Shown here in pieces: positions 10,752-20,778 of a DNA stretch of 64,000 nucleotides. Below the pieces are notes generated by a model, which made no database searches, was not told the DNA's origin, and saw only the letters and a program-made list of their open reading frames with translations. The translations under genes were made by a program, and so were the position numbers. Source of the DNA: Planctomycetota bacterium (GTDB taxonomy: Bacteria > Planctomycetota > UBA1135 > GCA-002686595); contig DUDB01000061.1 of the NCBI GenBank assembly GCA_012959525.1, forward strand, positions 111,514 to 175,513, written 5' to 3'. Positions within the stretch are counted from its first letter, which is position 1, and each line of letters opens with the position of its first letter.

Positions 10752-12467
10752 ATGACACGCCAAGCTGAATCCGCTGCCCCTGACAGCCACGAATCCGAAC
10801 GCCTTAACTTCGTTGAACGCATCGTCGCCGATGATTTGCGTGAAGGGCGCGTGGATCACGTCCACACGCGTTTCCCTCCCGAGCCCAATGGCTACCCACA
10901 TATCGGTCACGCCAAGGCCATCTGCGTGGACTTCGGCATTGCGGAGAAATATGGTGGCGTCTGCAACCTACGCTTCGACGACACTAACCCGGGTAAGGAG
11001 AGCGTTGAGTACGTTGAAGCCATCAAGGCTGACGTGCGTTGGCTTGGATTCGACTGGGGCGACAGGCTGTTTTTTGCCTCTGACTGGTTTGAGGACCTCT
11101 ACAAGTTTGGTGAAGAGCTGGTCGGAAAGGGACTGGCCTATGTCTGTGATCTCTCGGCGGAAGAAACACGGGAGTACCGCGGCACGGTGACTGAAGCGGG
11201 CAAGAACAGCCCCTACCGCGACCGTCCCTTGGAAGAGAGCCTCGATCTGCTGCGCCGCATGCGGGCTGGTGAGTTTGAAGATGGCGCGCGCACGCTGAAG
11301 GCCAAGATCGACATGGCCTCGCCCAACATGAATATGCGCGACCCGGTCCTCTACCGGATCATGCGCGCAACCCACCATCGTACGGGCGACGAGTGGTGCA
11401 TCTATCCGATGTACGATTTCGCGCACGGCCAGTGCGATGCCCTGGAACACATCACTCACTCTCTTTGCTCGCTGGAGTTCGAGAACCACCGGCCCCTCTA
11501 CGACTGGTTCACGGAGAACCTGTCGGTGCCCTCGGTTCCCCATCAGTACGAGTTCGCGCGCCTCAAGCTGACCTACACCGTTGTCAGCAAGCGCAAGCTC
11601 GTCGAGTTGGTGGACGGCGGCCTGGTAAGCGGTTGGGACGACCCACGCATGCCCACCCTGCGTGCCCTGCGCCGGCGCGGCTACACCCCCGAATCGGTGC
11701 GTGAATTCTGCAAGCGCATCGGCGTCGCCAAGTTCAACAGCACTGTGGACTACGCCCAGCTTGACGGCTGCCTGCGAGACGACCTGAACAAGCGCGCCGA
11801 GAGGCGCATGGCCGTCCTGCGCCCATTGAAGGTCACTATCACCAACTGGCCCGAGGGCCACGTGCAGGAGATCGAGGCCGTCAACAACCCGGAAGACGAG
11901 GGCGCAGGCACGCGTGTTCTACGCATGGGCTCCGACCTCCTGATCGAGCAGGATGATTTTCGCGAAGAAGCCCCTCGGAAGTTCTTCAGGCTCAAGCCGG
12001 GAGGCCGGGTGCGCCTGCGCTACGGGTACGTGATCACCTGCGACGACGTCATCAAGGATGACTCGGGCGCGGTCACCGAACTGCGGTGCACCTACCACCC
12101 CGAGACCCTGGCTGGCGCCCCTCTCGCAGAGGGCGGCAAGGTCAAGGGCATCGTGCACTGGGTCAACGCCCAGGAGTCCATTGGAGCAACGGTCAATCTC
12201 TATGACCATTTGTTCCGGACCACGGACCCCGAGGATGTGCCGGAGGGTGGACACTGGCATGACAACCTGAACCCCGATTCCCTTGAGGTTCTTTCCACGT
12301 GCCAGCTTGAACCATCCCTCGCGGATGCTGAACCCGGTGAGCGATTCCAGTTCGAGCGACTGGGCTACTTCTGCGTGGACTGCGTTGACTCGGCACCGGG
12401 CGCCTTGGTGTTCAACCGCACGGCCACGCTGCGTGACACCTGGGCTAAGCTCGAAGCGCGCTCCTAG
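10752..12467 (+). CDS. glnS: Glutaminyl-tRNA synthetase
   Basis: A class I synthetase of 571 residues that charges tRNA-Gln with glutamine. The HIGH motif is His50-Ile-Gly-His53 inside [14 protein letters not shown], and the KMSKS-equivalent is VVSKRK near residues 277-282. [18 protein letters not shown] and WLGFDWG distinguish GlnRS from discriminating GluRS. The C-terminal anticodon-binding beta barrels are complete, for example [17 protein letters not shown] and [12 protein letters not shown]. Presence of GlnRS implies direct glutaminylation rather than sole reliance on the GatCAB route. The gene stands alone between the HEAT/VWA gene and the sulfatase. Confidence 0.97.
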   Translation: MTRQAESAAPDSHESERLNFVERIVADDLREGRVDHVHTRFPPEPNGYPHIGHAKAICVDFGIAEKYGGVCNLRFDDTNPGKESVEYVEAIKADVRWLGFDWGDRLFFASDWFEDLYKFGEELVGKGLAYVCDLSAEETREYRGTVTEAGKNSPYRDRPLEESLDLLRRMRAGEFEDGARTLKAKIDMASPNMNMRDPVLYRIMRATHHRTGDEWCIYPMYDFAHGQCDALEHITHSLCSLEFENHRPLYDWFTENLSVPSVPHQYEFARLKLTYTVVSKRKLVELVDGGLVSGWDDPRMPTLRALRRRGYTPESVREFCKRIGVAKFNSTVDYAQLDGCLRDDLNKRAERRMAVLRPLKVTITNWPEGHVQEIEAVNNPEDEGAGTRVLRMGSDLLIEQDDFREEAPRKFFRLKPGGRVRLRYGYVITCDDVIKDDSGAVTELRCTYHPETLAGAPLAEGGKVKGIVHWVNAQESIGATVNLYDHLFRTTDPEDVPEGGHWHDNLNPDSLEVLSTCQLEPSLADAEPGERFQFERLGYFCVDCVDSAPGALVFNRTATLRDTWAKLEARS

Positions 12468-12510
12468 CCCGGCTTGCCCCGGACTGGCTGGCGTCCACTA
12501 CACTCGGCTC

Positions 12511-12552
12511 ATGAGTGAAGCCTCGATCCTGCGTGAGGGACTGGTTCCGTGA
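12511..12552 (+). CDS. Possible 13-residue leader peptide coupled to the sulfatase
   Basis: An ATG at 12511 opens a 13-codon frame (MSEASILREGLVP) whose TGA stop overlaps the ATG at 12552 as TGATG, a classic coupling arrangement. A -10-like TACACT at 12499-12504 lies just upstream, placing a transcription start near the leader ATG. The peptide has no obvious regulatory codon run. It may be chance. Confidence 0.3.
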   Translation: MSEASILREGLVP

Positions 12553-13943
12553 TGTTCCTAGCCGCCCTCCTCTCCATTCTGTCCCAGGGCGCAGCGGTAC
12601 CCGCCCCCGTGATCCGTGGTCAGGCCAATCCGGACGCCCTGCGTCCAAACATCGTTCTGGTCATGGCTGACGACCAGGGCTGGGGCGATACCTCCTTCAA
12701 CGGGCACCCCACCCTCAAGACCCCCGCCCTGGACGAAATGGCGAGCGAGGGCCTACGCTTCGACCGGTTCTACGCAGCCGCTGCAGTCTGCTCCCCCACC
12801 CGGGCCAGCGTTCTGACTGGACGCCACCCTTTTCGGATGAGGATCGATGGCGCCAACTCCGGTCACCTGCCAGAGGAGGAGCACACCCTGGCCGAGATGT
12901 GTCGCGAGCTCGGGTACGCGACCGGACACTTCGGCAAGTGGCACCTGGGCACGCTGACCCGAGAGGTCATCGACTCCAATCGCGGCGGCCGCCCAAACCA
13001 AGCTCAGCACTACTCGCCACCCTGGCAACATGGGTTCGAACGCTGTTTCTCTACAGAGGCCAAGGTGCCCACCTGGGATCCCATGCTCAATCCCGAAAAC
13101 GGCAAGCCCTATGGCACGCGCTATTGGGATGAACACGGAAAGGTGGTCACCGAGAACCTCGAAGGGGATGACTCACGCATCATCATGGATCGAGCCCTGC
13201 CGTTCATCACGGCGGCCGCGACGGAGAAGCGTCCCTTTCTGGCGGTGATCTGGCTGCACGCCCCCCACCGTCCCGTCGTCACGGGTCCGAGCCGCGAGGA
13301 GCCCTATTCAGGTACCGAGCGCGAGGACCTGCGCCGCTACTACGCCGTGGTCGCGGCGGTCGACGCATCCCTCGCTCGATTGCGGGAGCACCTCGATCGA
13401 CTGGGCGTGGGCGACGACACTCTGCTCTGGTACACAAGCGACAACGGACCCGAGGGCTCCGCCGCTGAGGGCCAAGGGTCCACTGCGGGGCTACGCGGCC
13501 GCAAGCGCAGCCTGTATGAAGGCGGCGTTCGCGTGCCCGGGCTGCTCGTCTGGCCCAAGCAGATTCGCAAACCGCGACGTTTGAACTGCCCAGCCTCCAC
13601 GCTCGATACCCTGCCTACCCTGGCCGAGATTCTGGGGGTACGACTTGCTCCAGAGCGCCCTATCGATGGAGTCAGCCTGCTGCCGTTGCTCATGGCCGAT
13701 GGGCCCGACGAACGCCCCGGCCAAGCGGCCTTGCCTTTCGTCTCGCCCAAGGCAGCCGCACTGCACGCAGGCCGCCTGAAGGCCATTCGCCCAGAGCCGA
13801 AAGGGAAGTGGGAACTATACGATCTCGTCAGCGACCCGATGGAGTCCAGGGACCTGGCTGCGGATCAACCCGACGAACTCGCGCGGCTCGTTGAGCTGTT
13901 CAATGCGTGGGAATCGGGCGCGAGCCAAAGCCGATCGCGGTAG
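12552..13943 (+). CDS. Sulfatase, exported
   Basis: A type I sulfatase of about 463 residues (GTG at 12549 or ATG at 12552). The N-terminus is signal-peptide-like (LAALLSILSQGAAVPAP). The metal site NIVLVMADDQGWGD is followed by the formylglycine motif CSPTRASVLTGR, with the cysteine near residue 80. HFGKWHLG, a conserved active-site segment, and WYTSDNGPEG, which carries metal ligands, are intact. The cysteine type needs oxidation to formylglycine by FGE or anSME; neither is in this window. The likely role is desulfating polysaccharides outside the cytoplasm. It converges on the small membrane-protein gene. Confidence 0.93.
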   Translation: MFLAALLSILSQGAAVPAPVIRGQANPDALRPNIVLVMADDQGWGDTSFNGHPTLKTPALDEMASEGLRFDRFYAAAAVCSPTRASVLTGRHPFRMRIDGANSGHLPEEEHTLAEMCRELGYATGHFGKWHLGTLTREVIDSNRGGRPNQAQHYSPPWQHGFERCFSTEAKVPTWDPMLNPENGKPYGTRYWDEHGKVVTENLEGDDSRIIMDRALPFITAAATEKRPFLAVIWLHAPHRPVVTGPSREEPYSGTEREDLRRYYAVVAAVDASLARLREHLDRLGVGDDTLLWYTSDNGPEGSAAEGQGSTAGLRGRKRSLYEGGVRVPGLLVWPKQIRKPRRLNCPASTLDTLPTLAEILGVRLAPERPIDGVSLLPLLMADGPDERPGQAALPFVSPKAAALHAGRLKAIRPEPKGKWELYDLVSDPMESRDLAADQPDELARLVELFNAWESGASQSRSR

Positions 13944-13976
13944 AGACCTGCAGCAAGCAGCCAGGATGCACGTCCC

Positions 13977-14345
13977 CTATGAGGGACGGAGGAAAGGCGC
14001 GTGGGCGTAGTGCGCTCCTGCTTGGACAGCCACCAAGATAAGGAGCGCCATTCCAATCCCAGCCCAGAAGGCCCGGCGTGTGGGGGGGGGCTCACGGCGG
14101 ACGCGGTGGGCGTCGCTGATCAGATATAGGGCGAGGGCAAAATTGGCCACGGACACCCAAGTGTATTGGCCAGTCGAGAGCATCCGGAGAGGCTCAGTTG
14201 CGGCCGCCTCCTCCTCCAGAGTCCTGAAGCGCAGCGTACAGAAGGTCCAGATGGCCCAAATGCTCGCCAGGCCGGTATAGACCATGGCCAGCACCGTGCT
14301 CAAACAGAGAACGGGGCCGTGGGGAATGTTGGGAGCCTTATGCAT
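13977..14345 (-). CDS. Small membrane protein of unknown function
   Basis: I do not recognise the family. With the ATG at 14345 the product is 122 residues with three probable membrane segments: near residues 7-30 (LCLSTVLAMVYTGLASIWAI), 55-75 (YTWVSVANFALALYLISDA) and 92-112 (FWAGIGMALLILVAVQAGA). A longer in-frame start at 14507 would add 54 residues without membrane character and overlap the divergent dctQ-like gene, so it is rejected. The C-terminus has His-containing AGAHYAHAPF. It sits between the sulfatase (convergent) and the TRAP genes (divergent). Confidence 0.6.
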   Translation of the reverse strand: MHKAPNIPHGPVLCLSTVLAMVYTGLASIWAIWTFCTLRFRTLEEEAAATEPLRMLSTGQYTWVSVANFALALYLISDAHRVRREPPPTRRAFWAGIGMALLILVAVQAGAHYAHAPFLRPS

Positions 14346-14385
14346 GGAACACGTCCACACACTATAGACCCATTTATTCAGGGTT

Positions 14386-14414
14386 TTGGGGGGAGGGCCT
14401 GCGGGCGGTATCTT
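14386..14414 (+). promoter_or_regulatory. Candidate promoter of the TRAP permease genes
   Basis: TTGGGG at 14386-14391 and TATCTT at 14409-14414 are spaced by 17 bases, a sigma-70-like layout. The -10 ends 7 bases before the ATG at 14422, so transcription would start at or next to the start codon. This is the best-formed promoter I can see in the window. Confidence 0.45.
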
Positions 14415-14421
14415 TCTGCCC

Positions 14422-14985
14422 ATGGTCAGGCTGTTACGCATCGCGAGGAGAATAGACGGACTCAGCCGCCGTGTCGGGAGAATGGTCGCCTGGCTGACCC
14501 TGGCCATGGTGCTCGTGGGTGCCTACAACGCCGTTGCCCGGTACGTTGAGCGGGACCTCGGTCTGGCCCTCGCCTCCAACGCCTACGTCGAGCTGCAGTG
14601 GTACCTGTTCAGCCTGGTCTTCCTCCTTGGCGCGCCCTATACCCTGCGCTGCGATCGCCACGTGCGCGTGGATGTGATCTACGGCGGACATCCAACGCTG
14701 GCCAAGGCCTGGATCGACCTCGTGGGCGGCGTGCTCTTGTTGCTGCCGTTCTGCGCCTTCGCGATCTGGTCCTCGACGGACTTTGTGCTGGACTCCTGGA
14801 GCCAGCGTGAGATGTCCTCCGACCCTGGCGGCTTGCCGCGCTACCCACTTAAGACAGTGGTGCCCATCGCCTTCTTTCTTGTGGGCCTGCAGGGGATCTC
14901 GGAGGTCATCAAACGCTTGGCCATCATCCGCGGAATGAGCCCCGAATCCGTGGGACTGGAAGAAGTTGAAGAGGCAGAGGCATGA
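14422..14985 (+). CDS. TRAP transporter small permease (DctQ family)
   Basis: A 187-residue protein with four membrane segments typical of DctQ: MVAWLTLAMVLVGAYNAVAR, LQWYLFSLVFLLGAPYTLR, the GGVLLLLPFCAFAIWSS stretch, and VVPIAFFLVGLQGISEV near the end. ELQWYLF followed by DRHVRVDV is characteristic of the family. It partners the large permease in sodium-driven uptake with a soluble receptor. I start at ATG 14422 (VRLLRIARR); an earlier in-frame start lacks support. Its stop overlaps the next gene as ATGA. Confidence 0.9.
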   Translation: MVRLLRIARRIDGLSRRVGRMVAWLTLAMVLVGAYNAVARYVERDLGLALASNAYVELQWYLFSLVFLLGAPYTLRCDRHVRVDVIYGGHPTLAKAWIDLVGGVLLLLPFCAFAIWSSTDFVLDSWSQREMSSDPGGLPRYPLKTVVPIAFFLVGLQGISEVIKRLAIIRGMSPESVGLEEVEEAEA

Positions 14986-16307
14986 GCTTCGAGACCCTCG
15001 GGCCACTCATGTTCGTGGTCCTGTTCCTGCTCATCTTCGTGGGCTATCCGGTGGCCTTCTCCCTGGGGGGCACAGCCCTGGCCTTCGCCATCATCGGGGT
15101 CGCCGGAGGTGATTTCGAATGGGACCTCGTGCGTGCTTTTCCCGAGCGCTTGTTCGGCATCATGGACAACCAGATCCTGTTGGCCGTGCCGTTCTTCATC
15201 TTCATGGGCACCATGCTGCAGCGGTCGCGCCTGGCCGAGGATTTGCTGCGCACGATAGGTCTGCTGTTCGGCCCCGTGCGCGGTGGCTTGGCCCTCGCCG
15301 TGGTCCTCGTCGGCACCCTCTTGGCGGCGGCTACTGGAGTCGTCGGAGCCTCCGTCGTGGCCATGGGGATGATCTCCCTGCCCATCATGACGCGCTACGG
15401 CTACAAGCCGAGCCTGGCCACGGGCGTGATCTGTGCTTCGGGAACTCTGGGGCAGATCGTCCCGCCCAGCGTAGTTCTCGTGGTCCTGGCAGATCAGCTG
15501 GAGCTCAGCGTCGGGGATCTGTTTGTGGGTGCACTCCTGCCGGGCCTCCTGCTGTCCGTCTCCTACGCCGTGTACGTTCTGGCTATCGCTTATCTGCGCC
15601 CCAACCTCGCACCGGCCATTCCCCGGGCGGAGCGGGAGGCAGCTGGAAGCCTGTGGCGCCAAACCGTCAAGGTCATGATCCCCCCCCTGGTCCTGATCAT
15701 TGTGGTGCTCGGTAGTATTTTTGCCGGTATTGCCACACCGACCGAGGCCGGTGCTCTGGGGGCAGTCGGTGCCATGGCCCTGGCCTTGGTGGCAGGCCGC
15801 TTCACCCGCAAGGCCCTCGATGGGACCATGAACGAGACCATGCGCCTGACGAGTATGATCGTGTTTTTGCTGATAGGCTCCACGGCTTTTGCCCTCGTGT
15901 TCCGAGGCTTGCATGGAGACGACTGGATCAAGGATCTCCTAACCGGACTGCCGGGAGGGCGGGTCGGGCTACTGATCGTCGCCAACCTGGCGATCTTTAT
16001 CCTGGGCTTCTTCATCGACTTCTTCGAGATCGCCTTCATCATCCTGCCCCTGATTCATCCTGCAGCCGCGCAACTTGGAATCACCGGCGATGAAATGGTC
16101 TGGTTCGGCGTGATGATCGCCATGAACCTCCAGACCAGCTTCCTCACGCCGCCCTTTGGATTCTCCTTGTTCTACCTGCGCGGAGTGGCGCCCAAAGAGA
16201 TCCCCACAAGCGCGATCTATCGCGGCGTCGTGCCCTTCATCATCATCCAACTCATCTGCCTGACCCTCGTCATCCTCTTCCCGGAGATTGTGACGGGAAT
16301 GCTCTAG
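14982..16307 (+). CDS. TRAP transporter large permease (DctM family)
   Basis: A 441-residue inner-membrane protein with about twelve hydrophobic helices, matching DctM/SiaM large permeases. Typical segments include FMGTMLQRSRLAEDLL, VVGASVVAMGMISLP, GTLGQIVPPSVVLVV, ATPTEAGALGAVGA and a C-terminal NLQTSFLTPPFGFSLFYLRG. It carries the transport path, driven by a sodium gradient. It overlaps the small-permease gene by four bases. Its TAG shares a CTAG with the stop of the receptor gene on the other strand. Confidence 0.94.
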   Translation: MSFETLGPLMFVVLFLLIFVGYPVAFSLGGTALAFAIIGVAGGDFEWDLVRAFPERLFGIMDNQILLAVPFFIFMGTMLQRSRLAEDLLRTIGLLFGPVRGGLALAVVLVGTLLAAATGVVGASVVAMGMISLPIMTRYGYKPSLATGVICASGTLGQIVPPSVVLVVLADQLELSVGDLFVGALLPGLLLSVSYAVYVLAIAYLRPNLAPAIPRAEREAAGSLWRQTVKVMIPPLVLIIVVLGSIFAGIATPTEAGALGAVGAMALALVAGRFTRKALDGTMNETMRLTSMIVFLLIGSTAFALVFRGLHGDDWIKDLLTGLPGGRVGLLIVANLAIFILGFFIDFFEIAFIILPLIHPAAAQLGITGDEMVWFGVMIAMNLQTSFLTPPFGFSLFYLRGVAPKEIPTSAIYRGVVPFIIIQLICLTLVILFPEIVTGML

Positions 16308-17428
16308 CCCAGGACAAAGCGGGAGTAGGCCAGCTCTGCGGTTCCAAACCAGCGGAAGGACTCTTTGCGGAAAGCGCGCCAGTGCTCAAGAATGCGAGCG
16401 TAGTCCGCATTGGCCGCCGCCTCGTCCACGAGCAGTTGCTCCGATGCCTCCTGCGCCCCCTTCATGATCTCCTCGCTGAATGGGCGCAACGTAATGTCCT
16501 TTTGCAGCAGGCGCTCAAGCGCCACCGGATTGCGCTCGTCATAGCGCGTCTGCATGGCGGATGCCGCCTGGGCACAGGCGGCACTGAATATCGCCTGATA
16601 CTCCACGGGTAGCGCATCCCATGCCGACTGCCCCACCAGGAAGGAGAGGGACGGACCGGGCTCCCACCAGCCAGGGTAGTAGTAGTTCTTGGCCACCTTG
16701 TAGAAGCCCAACTGCTCGTCATCGTAGGGCCCAACCCACTCCGTGGCGTCAATCGCCCCCCGCTCCAGGGCGGTATAGATGTCGCCACCAGCCAGGACCT
16801 GCACGGTCACACCCAGCGCATCCATGACCTTCCCACCCAGGCCTGGTATCCGCATCTTCAATCCGCGCAAGTCATCGAGGCCCTCGACCGGGTCCTTGAA
16901 CCACCCTCCCATCTGCACACCCGTGTTGCCTCCCGGGAACGAACGGATCCCAAACTGCGCGTAGACTTCGCGCATGAGCTCCAAGCCACCGGCTTCATTG
17001 AGCCAGGCGTTTTGCTGGCGAGGGGTGAGCCCGAAGGGAACGCAGGTATCAAATGCCAGGGCCGGGTGCTTTCCGATGTAGTAGTAGCCACCGGTCTGCC
17101 CCACCTCGACCGATCCCTTCTGCACGGCATCGAGCACCTGCAAGCCCGGCACGATCTCGCCGGCCTGATAGACGTGGATGCGGAACATTCCGCCTGTCAT
17201 GGCCGCGACCCGTTCGGACAAGACTTCGGAGGCGCCGAAAATCGTATCCAACGAACTTGGAAAGCTCGACGCCAGCCGCCACTCCACGCGCTTGCCCGTG
17301 TGAGTCGCGGGCCCAACGACCTCCCTGGACTGGGTTGTGCTGGATGCGGCAGCGCCAAGCAGTCCGCCTGCGGCGCCCACCAGTCCTCCCGTCAGAAACG
17401 CCCGTCGCTGGTGTTGTTGTTCGGCCAT
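16304..17428 (-). CDS. TRAP transporter solute receptor, TakP-like (2-oxoacid type)
   Basis: A 374-residue receptor with a twin-arginine signal (RRAFLTGGLVGAAGGLLGAA). The body matches the DctP family and particularly the TakP branch that binds 2-oxoacids or lactate: GGNTGVQMGGWFKDPVEG, LRGLKMRIPGLGGKVMDALG with the conserved ligand-binding Arg, and GAIDATEWVGPYDDEQLGFY followed by YYYPGWWEPG. Ligand assignment to pyruvate-like acids is inference from this similarity. Unusually, it is encoded convergently to its two permease genes rather than in one operon with them, with stops overlapping in a shared CTAG. Confidence 0.9.
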   Translation of the reverse strand: MAEQQHQRRAFLTGGLVGAAGGLLGAAASSTTQSREVVGPATHTGKRVEWRLASSFPSSLDTIFGASEVLSERVAAMTGGMFRIHVYQAGEIVPGLQVLDAVQKGSVEVGQTGGYYYIGKHPALAFDTCVPFGLTPRQQNAWLNEAGGLELMREVYAQFGIRSFPGGNTGVQMGGWFKDPVEGLDDLRGLKMRIPGLGGKVMDALGVTVQVLAGGDIYTALERGAIDATEWVGPYDDEQLGFYKVAKNYYYPGWWEPGPSLSFLVGQSAWDALPVEYQAIFSAACAQAASAMQTRYDERNPVALERLLQKDITLRPFSEEIMKGAQEASEQLLVDEAAANADYARILEHWRAFRKESFRWFGTAELAYSRFVLG

Positions 17429-17449
17429 GGATGATCCCTTGGCCAGACT

Positions 17450-19450
17450 CTAGCGATCCTGGGTCACCATCGGCCAGTCATCCGTTCGGAAGGAAGGCGC
17501 AGGCAAACCCGCAGCGTTCTTCAGATTGGGCTCGTCGGCGGCTCCCCAGGCGTACCGTACGGCGCGCGGGTGTGGCACGGCCACCGAGCGCACCACGACC
17601 GTCTCTCCCTCAATGCGCGCCGTGGCGGCGTGGAAGACATGATCCTCGCCAGCCACGGTGAAGTGTGTCGGCGAACCTCCGAGGGCGGACAGGCCACCGT
17701 CGGCGTAGCCAAAGTGCAGTCGCGCCTCATCGCCGACCACTACCATCGAACGGTACATGGGTCCCGAAGGCACTAGGCTGCGGCCATAGTCACGAGCCAA
17801 CGCCCAGCGGGCCAGCCGCGCTCCTACGGTCTGCTTGTTGGTGGGGTGAATATTGGCCGGGTTCCCGACATCCATGGTCACAGCCATGCCCGTGTTGGGC
17901 AGAGAGAGTGTCAGGGCCTGGGCCTCGCGCAGCTCCGCGGCCTCACCGGTGTCATTGCCGTAGCTGTAGGGCGCAATCTGCACGAAGTAGAACGGAAAAT
18001 CGCCCTGCCCCCAGCGCGTACGCCAGTCCTGGATCATAGCGGGGAACAGTCGCCGGTATTGGTCTGCGCGTGTGCGGTTGGACTCACCCTGGTACCAAAT
18101 AGCCCCGCGCATCCCGTAGGGGATGATGGGTGCGATCATGGCGTTGTAGAGGGCCGTCGGATAGTTGCGGTGGAACCACGCCCCCACGGGGAAAGCGCCC
18201 AACTTCGACATGGGGGCGCCGGCTCGCGCTTGCCAAGTCCCCTCAAGGGGAATGCCCGCGCCCTTCTCGGAATCAGCACGGCGCAAGCGCATGGGGGGCT
18301 GCACAGAACCCGAAGCGCCCAGTGTTCCCCCGCCACCTGTATCCACAGCGCAGACGGCGATGGTGTTGGCACCGGCCTTCAGTTTCCCAGCCGGGATGCG
18401 ATACGACCGTGGGGTCTGCCACTTGCCATGGATGCGTGTGGCTCCCACGGCTTCGCCGTTGATGAACGTCACATCCATATCGTCCACGGGTCCGATTTCC
18501 AAGACCGTCTCTACGGCAGCCAACTCCGCAGGCACTTCGACTTCGCGCCGAAACCAGACGCACCCATCAAAGCTGCCGAGGTCCAGAGCGGTGAATGCCG
18601 CGGGGATGGTGGTCGCCTTCCAACCCTTGGATGAACCACCGGAACTAGCCCAATCTCCCCGGAAGCCGGGATCGGCGGCCTCGAGCCCCTTCCACCAGCG
18701 GCCCTGGAGTTGCGCCAGCGAATCGCCTGCGTCCGCATCGCCCTCTGCCGTGTCCAAGCGTGCGAGTGAATCGCCAAACTCGCCGGCATCAGCAAGGGCT
18801 TCAGCGCTTGTCCATGCTTCGACGACGGTCCCGCCCCAGTTGGTGGAGACCAATCCGACGGGCACTCCGAGTTTGCTCTGAAGGTCCCTCCCGAAGAAGT
18901 ACGCCACCGCGCTGAAGCCACCGACGGTCTTGGGCGAACAGACCGACCAGGACCCCGAAATATCCTCGGCAGGTTCCATGGAGTACGCCTGCTGAGCTTG
19001 GAACAGCCGTAGTTGAGGATGCTCGGCGCTAGCTATCTCTGCACCAGCGTCGTCGGAGCTCGTCACCGTCCACTGCATGTTTGATTGGCCGGAACACACC
19101 CATACTTCGCCAAGCAAGACGTCCTCTACCAGAAGGTTGCCCGAAGCCGCCCGAACACTCAGCGCGTGAGGGCCACCGGCAGGGCCCGTTTCGATCATGA
19201 CGCGCCAGGCACCCGAAGCATCCGCCTGCGTGCTTGCTTGCGTCTCAGCACTGTCCCCACCTATACCCCAGGATGGGATTACGAGAACGCTCTCACCCGG
19301 TTCGGCCCAGCCCCATACCGCCACCTTCGATTCCCGCTGAAGAACCATGTGGTCGCCAAAAACCTTGGCCAAACGAACATCGCACTGACCGGAAGGGGCC
19401 AGAGCAAAAGACAAGGCAATCAGGCTTGGAAATAGTCGCTGCAGGTGCAT
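17450..19450 (-). CDS. Sialate O-acetylesterase-like SGNH hydrolase
   Basis: A 666-residue secreted esterase with an N-terminal signal ([14 protein letters not shown]). Residues 24-110 form a beta-sandwich, followed by the SGNH active site [14 protein letters not shown] with Ser123, then [14 protein letters not shown] galactose-binding-like insert lies around residues 270-370 ([17 protein letters not shown]). The second catalytic part starts at [20 protein letters not shown], and a late NIHPTNK segment carries the likely catalytic His. Family members remove O-acetyl groups from sialic acid, xylan or other sugars. The gene lies 21 bases upstream of the TRAP receptor on the same strand, so uptake of a released acid is conceivable. 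Confidence 0.9.
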   Translation of the reverse strand: MHLQRLFPSLIALSFALAPSGQCDVRLAKVFGDHMVLQRESKVAVWGWAEPGESVLVIPSWGIGGDSAETQASTQADASGAWRVMIETGPAGGPHALSVRAASGNLLVEDVLLGEVWVCSGQSNMQWTVTSSDDAGAEIASAEHPQLRLFQAQQAYSMEPAEDISGSWSVCSPKTVGGFSAVAYFFGRDLQSKLGVPVGLVSTNWGGTVVEAWTSAEALADAGEFGDSLARLDTAEGDADAGDSLAQLQGRWWKGLEAADPGFRGDWASSGGSSKGWKATTIPAAFTALDLGSFDGCVWFRREVEVPAELAAVETVLEIGPVDDMDVTFINGEAVGATRIHGKWQTPRSYRIPAGKLKAGANTIAVCAVDTGGGGTLGASGSVQPPMRLRRADSEKGAGIPLEGTWQARAGAPMSKLGAFPVGAWFHRNYPTALYNAMIAPIIPYGMRGAIWYQGESNRTRADQYRRLFPAMIQDWRTRWGQGDFPFYFVQIAPYSYGNDTGEAAELREAQALTLSLPNTGMAVTMDVGNPANIHPTNKQTVGARLARWALARDYGRSLVPSGPMYRSMVVVGDEARLHFGYADGGLSALGGSPTHFTVAGEDHVFHAATARIEGETVVVRSVAVPHPRAVRYAWGAADEPNLKNAAGLPAPSFRTDDWPMVTQDR

Positions 19451-19484
19451 GTTTGGTCTCGGGTCAGGGGTGTCAGCGGTACGC

Positions 19485-20675
19485 TTATTGATCCTTGGGG
19501 CGGTGGTCGCTGCAGATCAGATGCCCCTTGCTGTTTCGACAGTAAATGCGACCGTTGGCAAGGACAGGCATAGTCCAGCAGACTCCGCCGTCAAACAGCT
19601 CTTTGCGCGAGAGCTCCTCGTAGGCCTCCGGGTTAGCCTTGGCCACCACAAGCTCGCCATCCGACGTCAGCAGCAGAAGCCTGTCGGGAGTAGCTGATAT
19701 GGAGCCCTTTCCGACACCTCGTACGTGCCACTTCTCCGTGCCCGCAAGATCGAAACAACGCAGCTGAGACTCGTCGATGCCGTAGATGTGATCACCGACC
19801 AGCATGCTGGTCGCCATCTGGTTGCGAAGGGACTTGGTCTCCCAGACCGCCTCGAACCCTTCCTCGGTGAGCTTCAGAAGGCTGCCTCCGTGGCCGTAGC
19901 CCGAAGAGATCAGGATCTGATCCTCTCCAACCTGCACTGGAGTGGCGGCGTTTACGTCGTAGCGCGTCTCCCACTCGTAATGCGCCATCACTTCCTGCCC
20001 GTCATGGGAGATCAGAAAGAGCCCCTCTCCACCGAACACGGCCAAACCATCCTTGCCGGCAAGAGTGCAGCTCACGGGCGTCGCATAAGCGTGCCCCACA
20101 TCCTGTTTGCTGACCCAAATCGCTTTGCCGGTCTTGCGCTTGAACGCGAACACACGGCCCATGTTCACGATGATCCGATCTTCATGGACCAGAGGGGCCG
20201 CGCTGAAGCCCCATGTGGGGTGCTCGAGCCCGAATTCCTTGTGCAGGTTCTTCTCCCACCGGAGCTTGCCCGTATCGCTCTCCAGGCAATAAAGCGCGCC
20301 CTCCCGGTTCTGGTAGTACAGCACGTCCCCATCGATGACCGGAGTAGAAAGCGTCCCACCACCGTGGAACTGGTTCCAGATCTTGGCGGGATAGCGGAAC
20401 GACCAGACCTCCTCTCCGCTGTCCACATTCAGGCACCAGATCACGTCCTCTTTGGCCTCCGCGTCAAAGCCGGCGGTGAACATGTGCTCACCCACAATGC
20501 TGACGGTTGAGTAGCCGAGCCCCACCTGCTTGCTCCAAGCCTCCGTGCCCTCGGAGCGCCACTCCGTCTCGCGCGAAAGGCCATCATGTGCGGGTCCCCT
20601 CCATTGGGGCCAGTCATCGGATGTAGCCGGAGGAGAAATCGTCAGCAGAATCAGCGGAAGAAGCGTCAGGGTCAT
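19485..20675 (-). CDS. PQQ-like beta-propeller protein, secreted
   Basis: A 396-residue protein with a signal peptide ([17 protein letters not shown]) and then [13 protein letters not shown], the standard opening of planctomycetal PQQ-like propellers. Repeating blades end in segments such as [21 protein letters not shown] and [13 protein letters not shown]. No methanol-dehydrogenase catalytic residues are evident, so an enzyme role is not supported; it is more likely a scaffold or sensor in the periplasm. It sits between a hairpin downstream of the DUF3299 gene and the sialate esterase gene. Confidence 0.86.
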   Translation of the reverse strand: MTLTLLPLILLTISPPATSDDWPQWRGPAHDGLSRETEWRSEGTEAWSKQVGLGYSTVSIVGEHMFTAGFDAEAKEDVIWCLNVDSGEEVWSFRYPAKIWNQFHGGGTLSTPVIDGDVLYYQNREGALYCLESDTGKLRWEKNLHKEFGLEHPTWGFSAAPLVHEDRIIVNMGRVFAFKRKTGKAIWVSKQDVGHAYATPVSCTLAGKDGLAVFGGEGLFLISHDGQEVMAHYEWETRYDVNAATPVQVGEDQILISSGYGHGGSLLKLTEEGFEAVWETKSLRNQMATSMLVGDHIYGIDESQLRCFDLAGTEKWHVRGVGKGSISATPDRLLLLTSDGELVVAKANPEAYEELSRKELFDGGVCWTMPVLANGRIYCRNSKGHLICSDHRPKDQ

Positions 20676-20714
20676 GATGGTATCCAGGGTGTTTCGAGGC
20701 CCTCAGTCTACGCG

Positions 20715-20733
20715 AGCCCCTGCGCCAGGGGCT
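20715..20733 (-). terminator. Perfect 8-bp hairpin, possible terminator without T-run
   Basis: AGCCCCTG, a CGC loop and CAGGGGCT form a perfect stem about 46 bases past the stop of the WD40-DUF3299 gene. There is no T-rich tract after it on the minus strand, so it may terminate poorly or act as an RNA-stabilising hairpin. It marks the end of the long minus-strand run. Confidence 0.35.
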
Positions 20734-20778
20734 GTACAGAATGGACGAGTCGGTCGGGAAGATCTGCGGACCTGATCG

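Noticed and set aside
14841..15914. Open frame of 357 codons antisense to the TRAP permeases
   Set aside because: The product is rich in Gln, His and Gly with no hydrophobic core or motif, whereas the plus strand encodes clear membrane helices.
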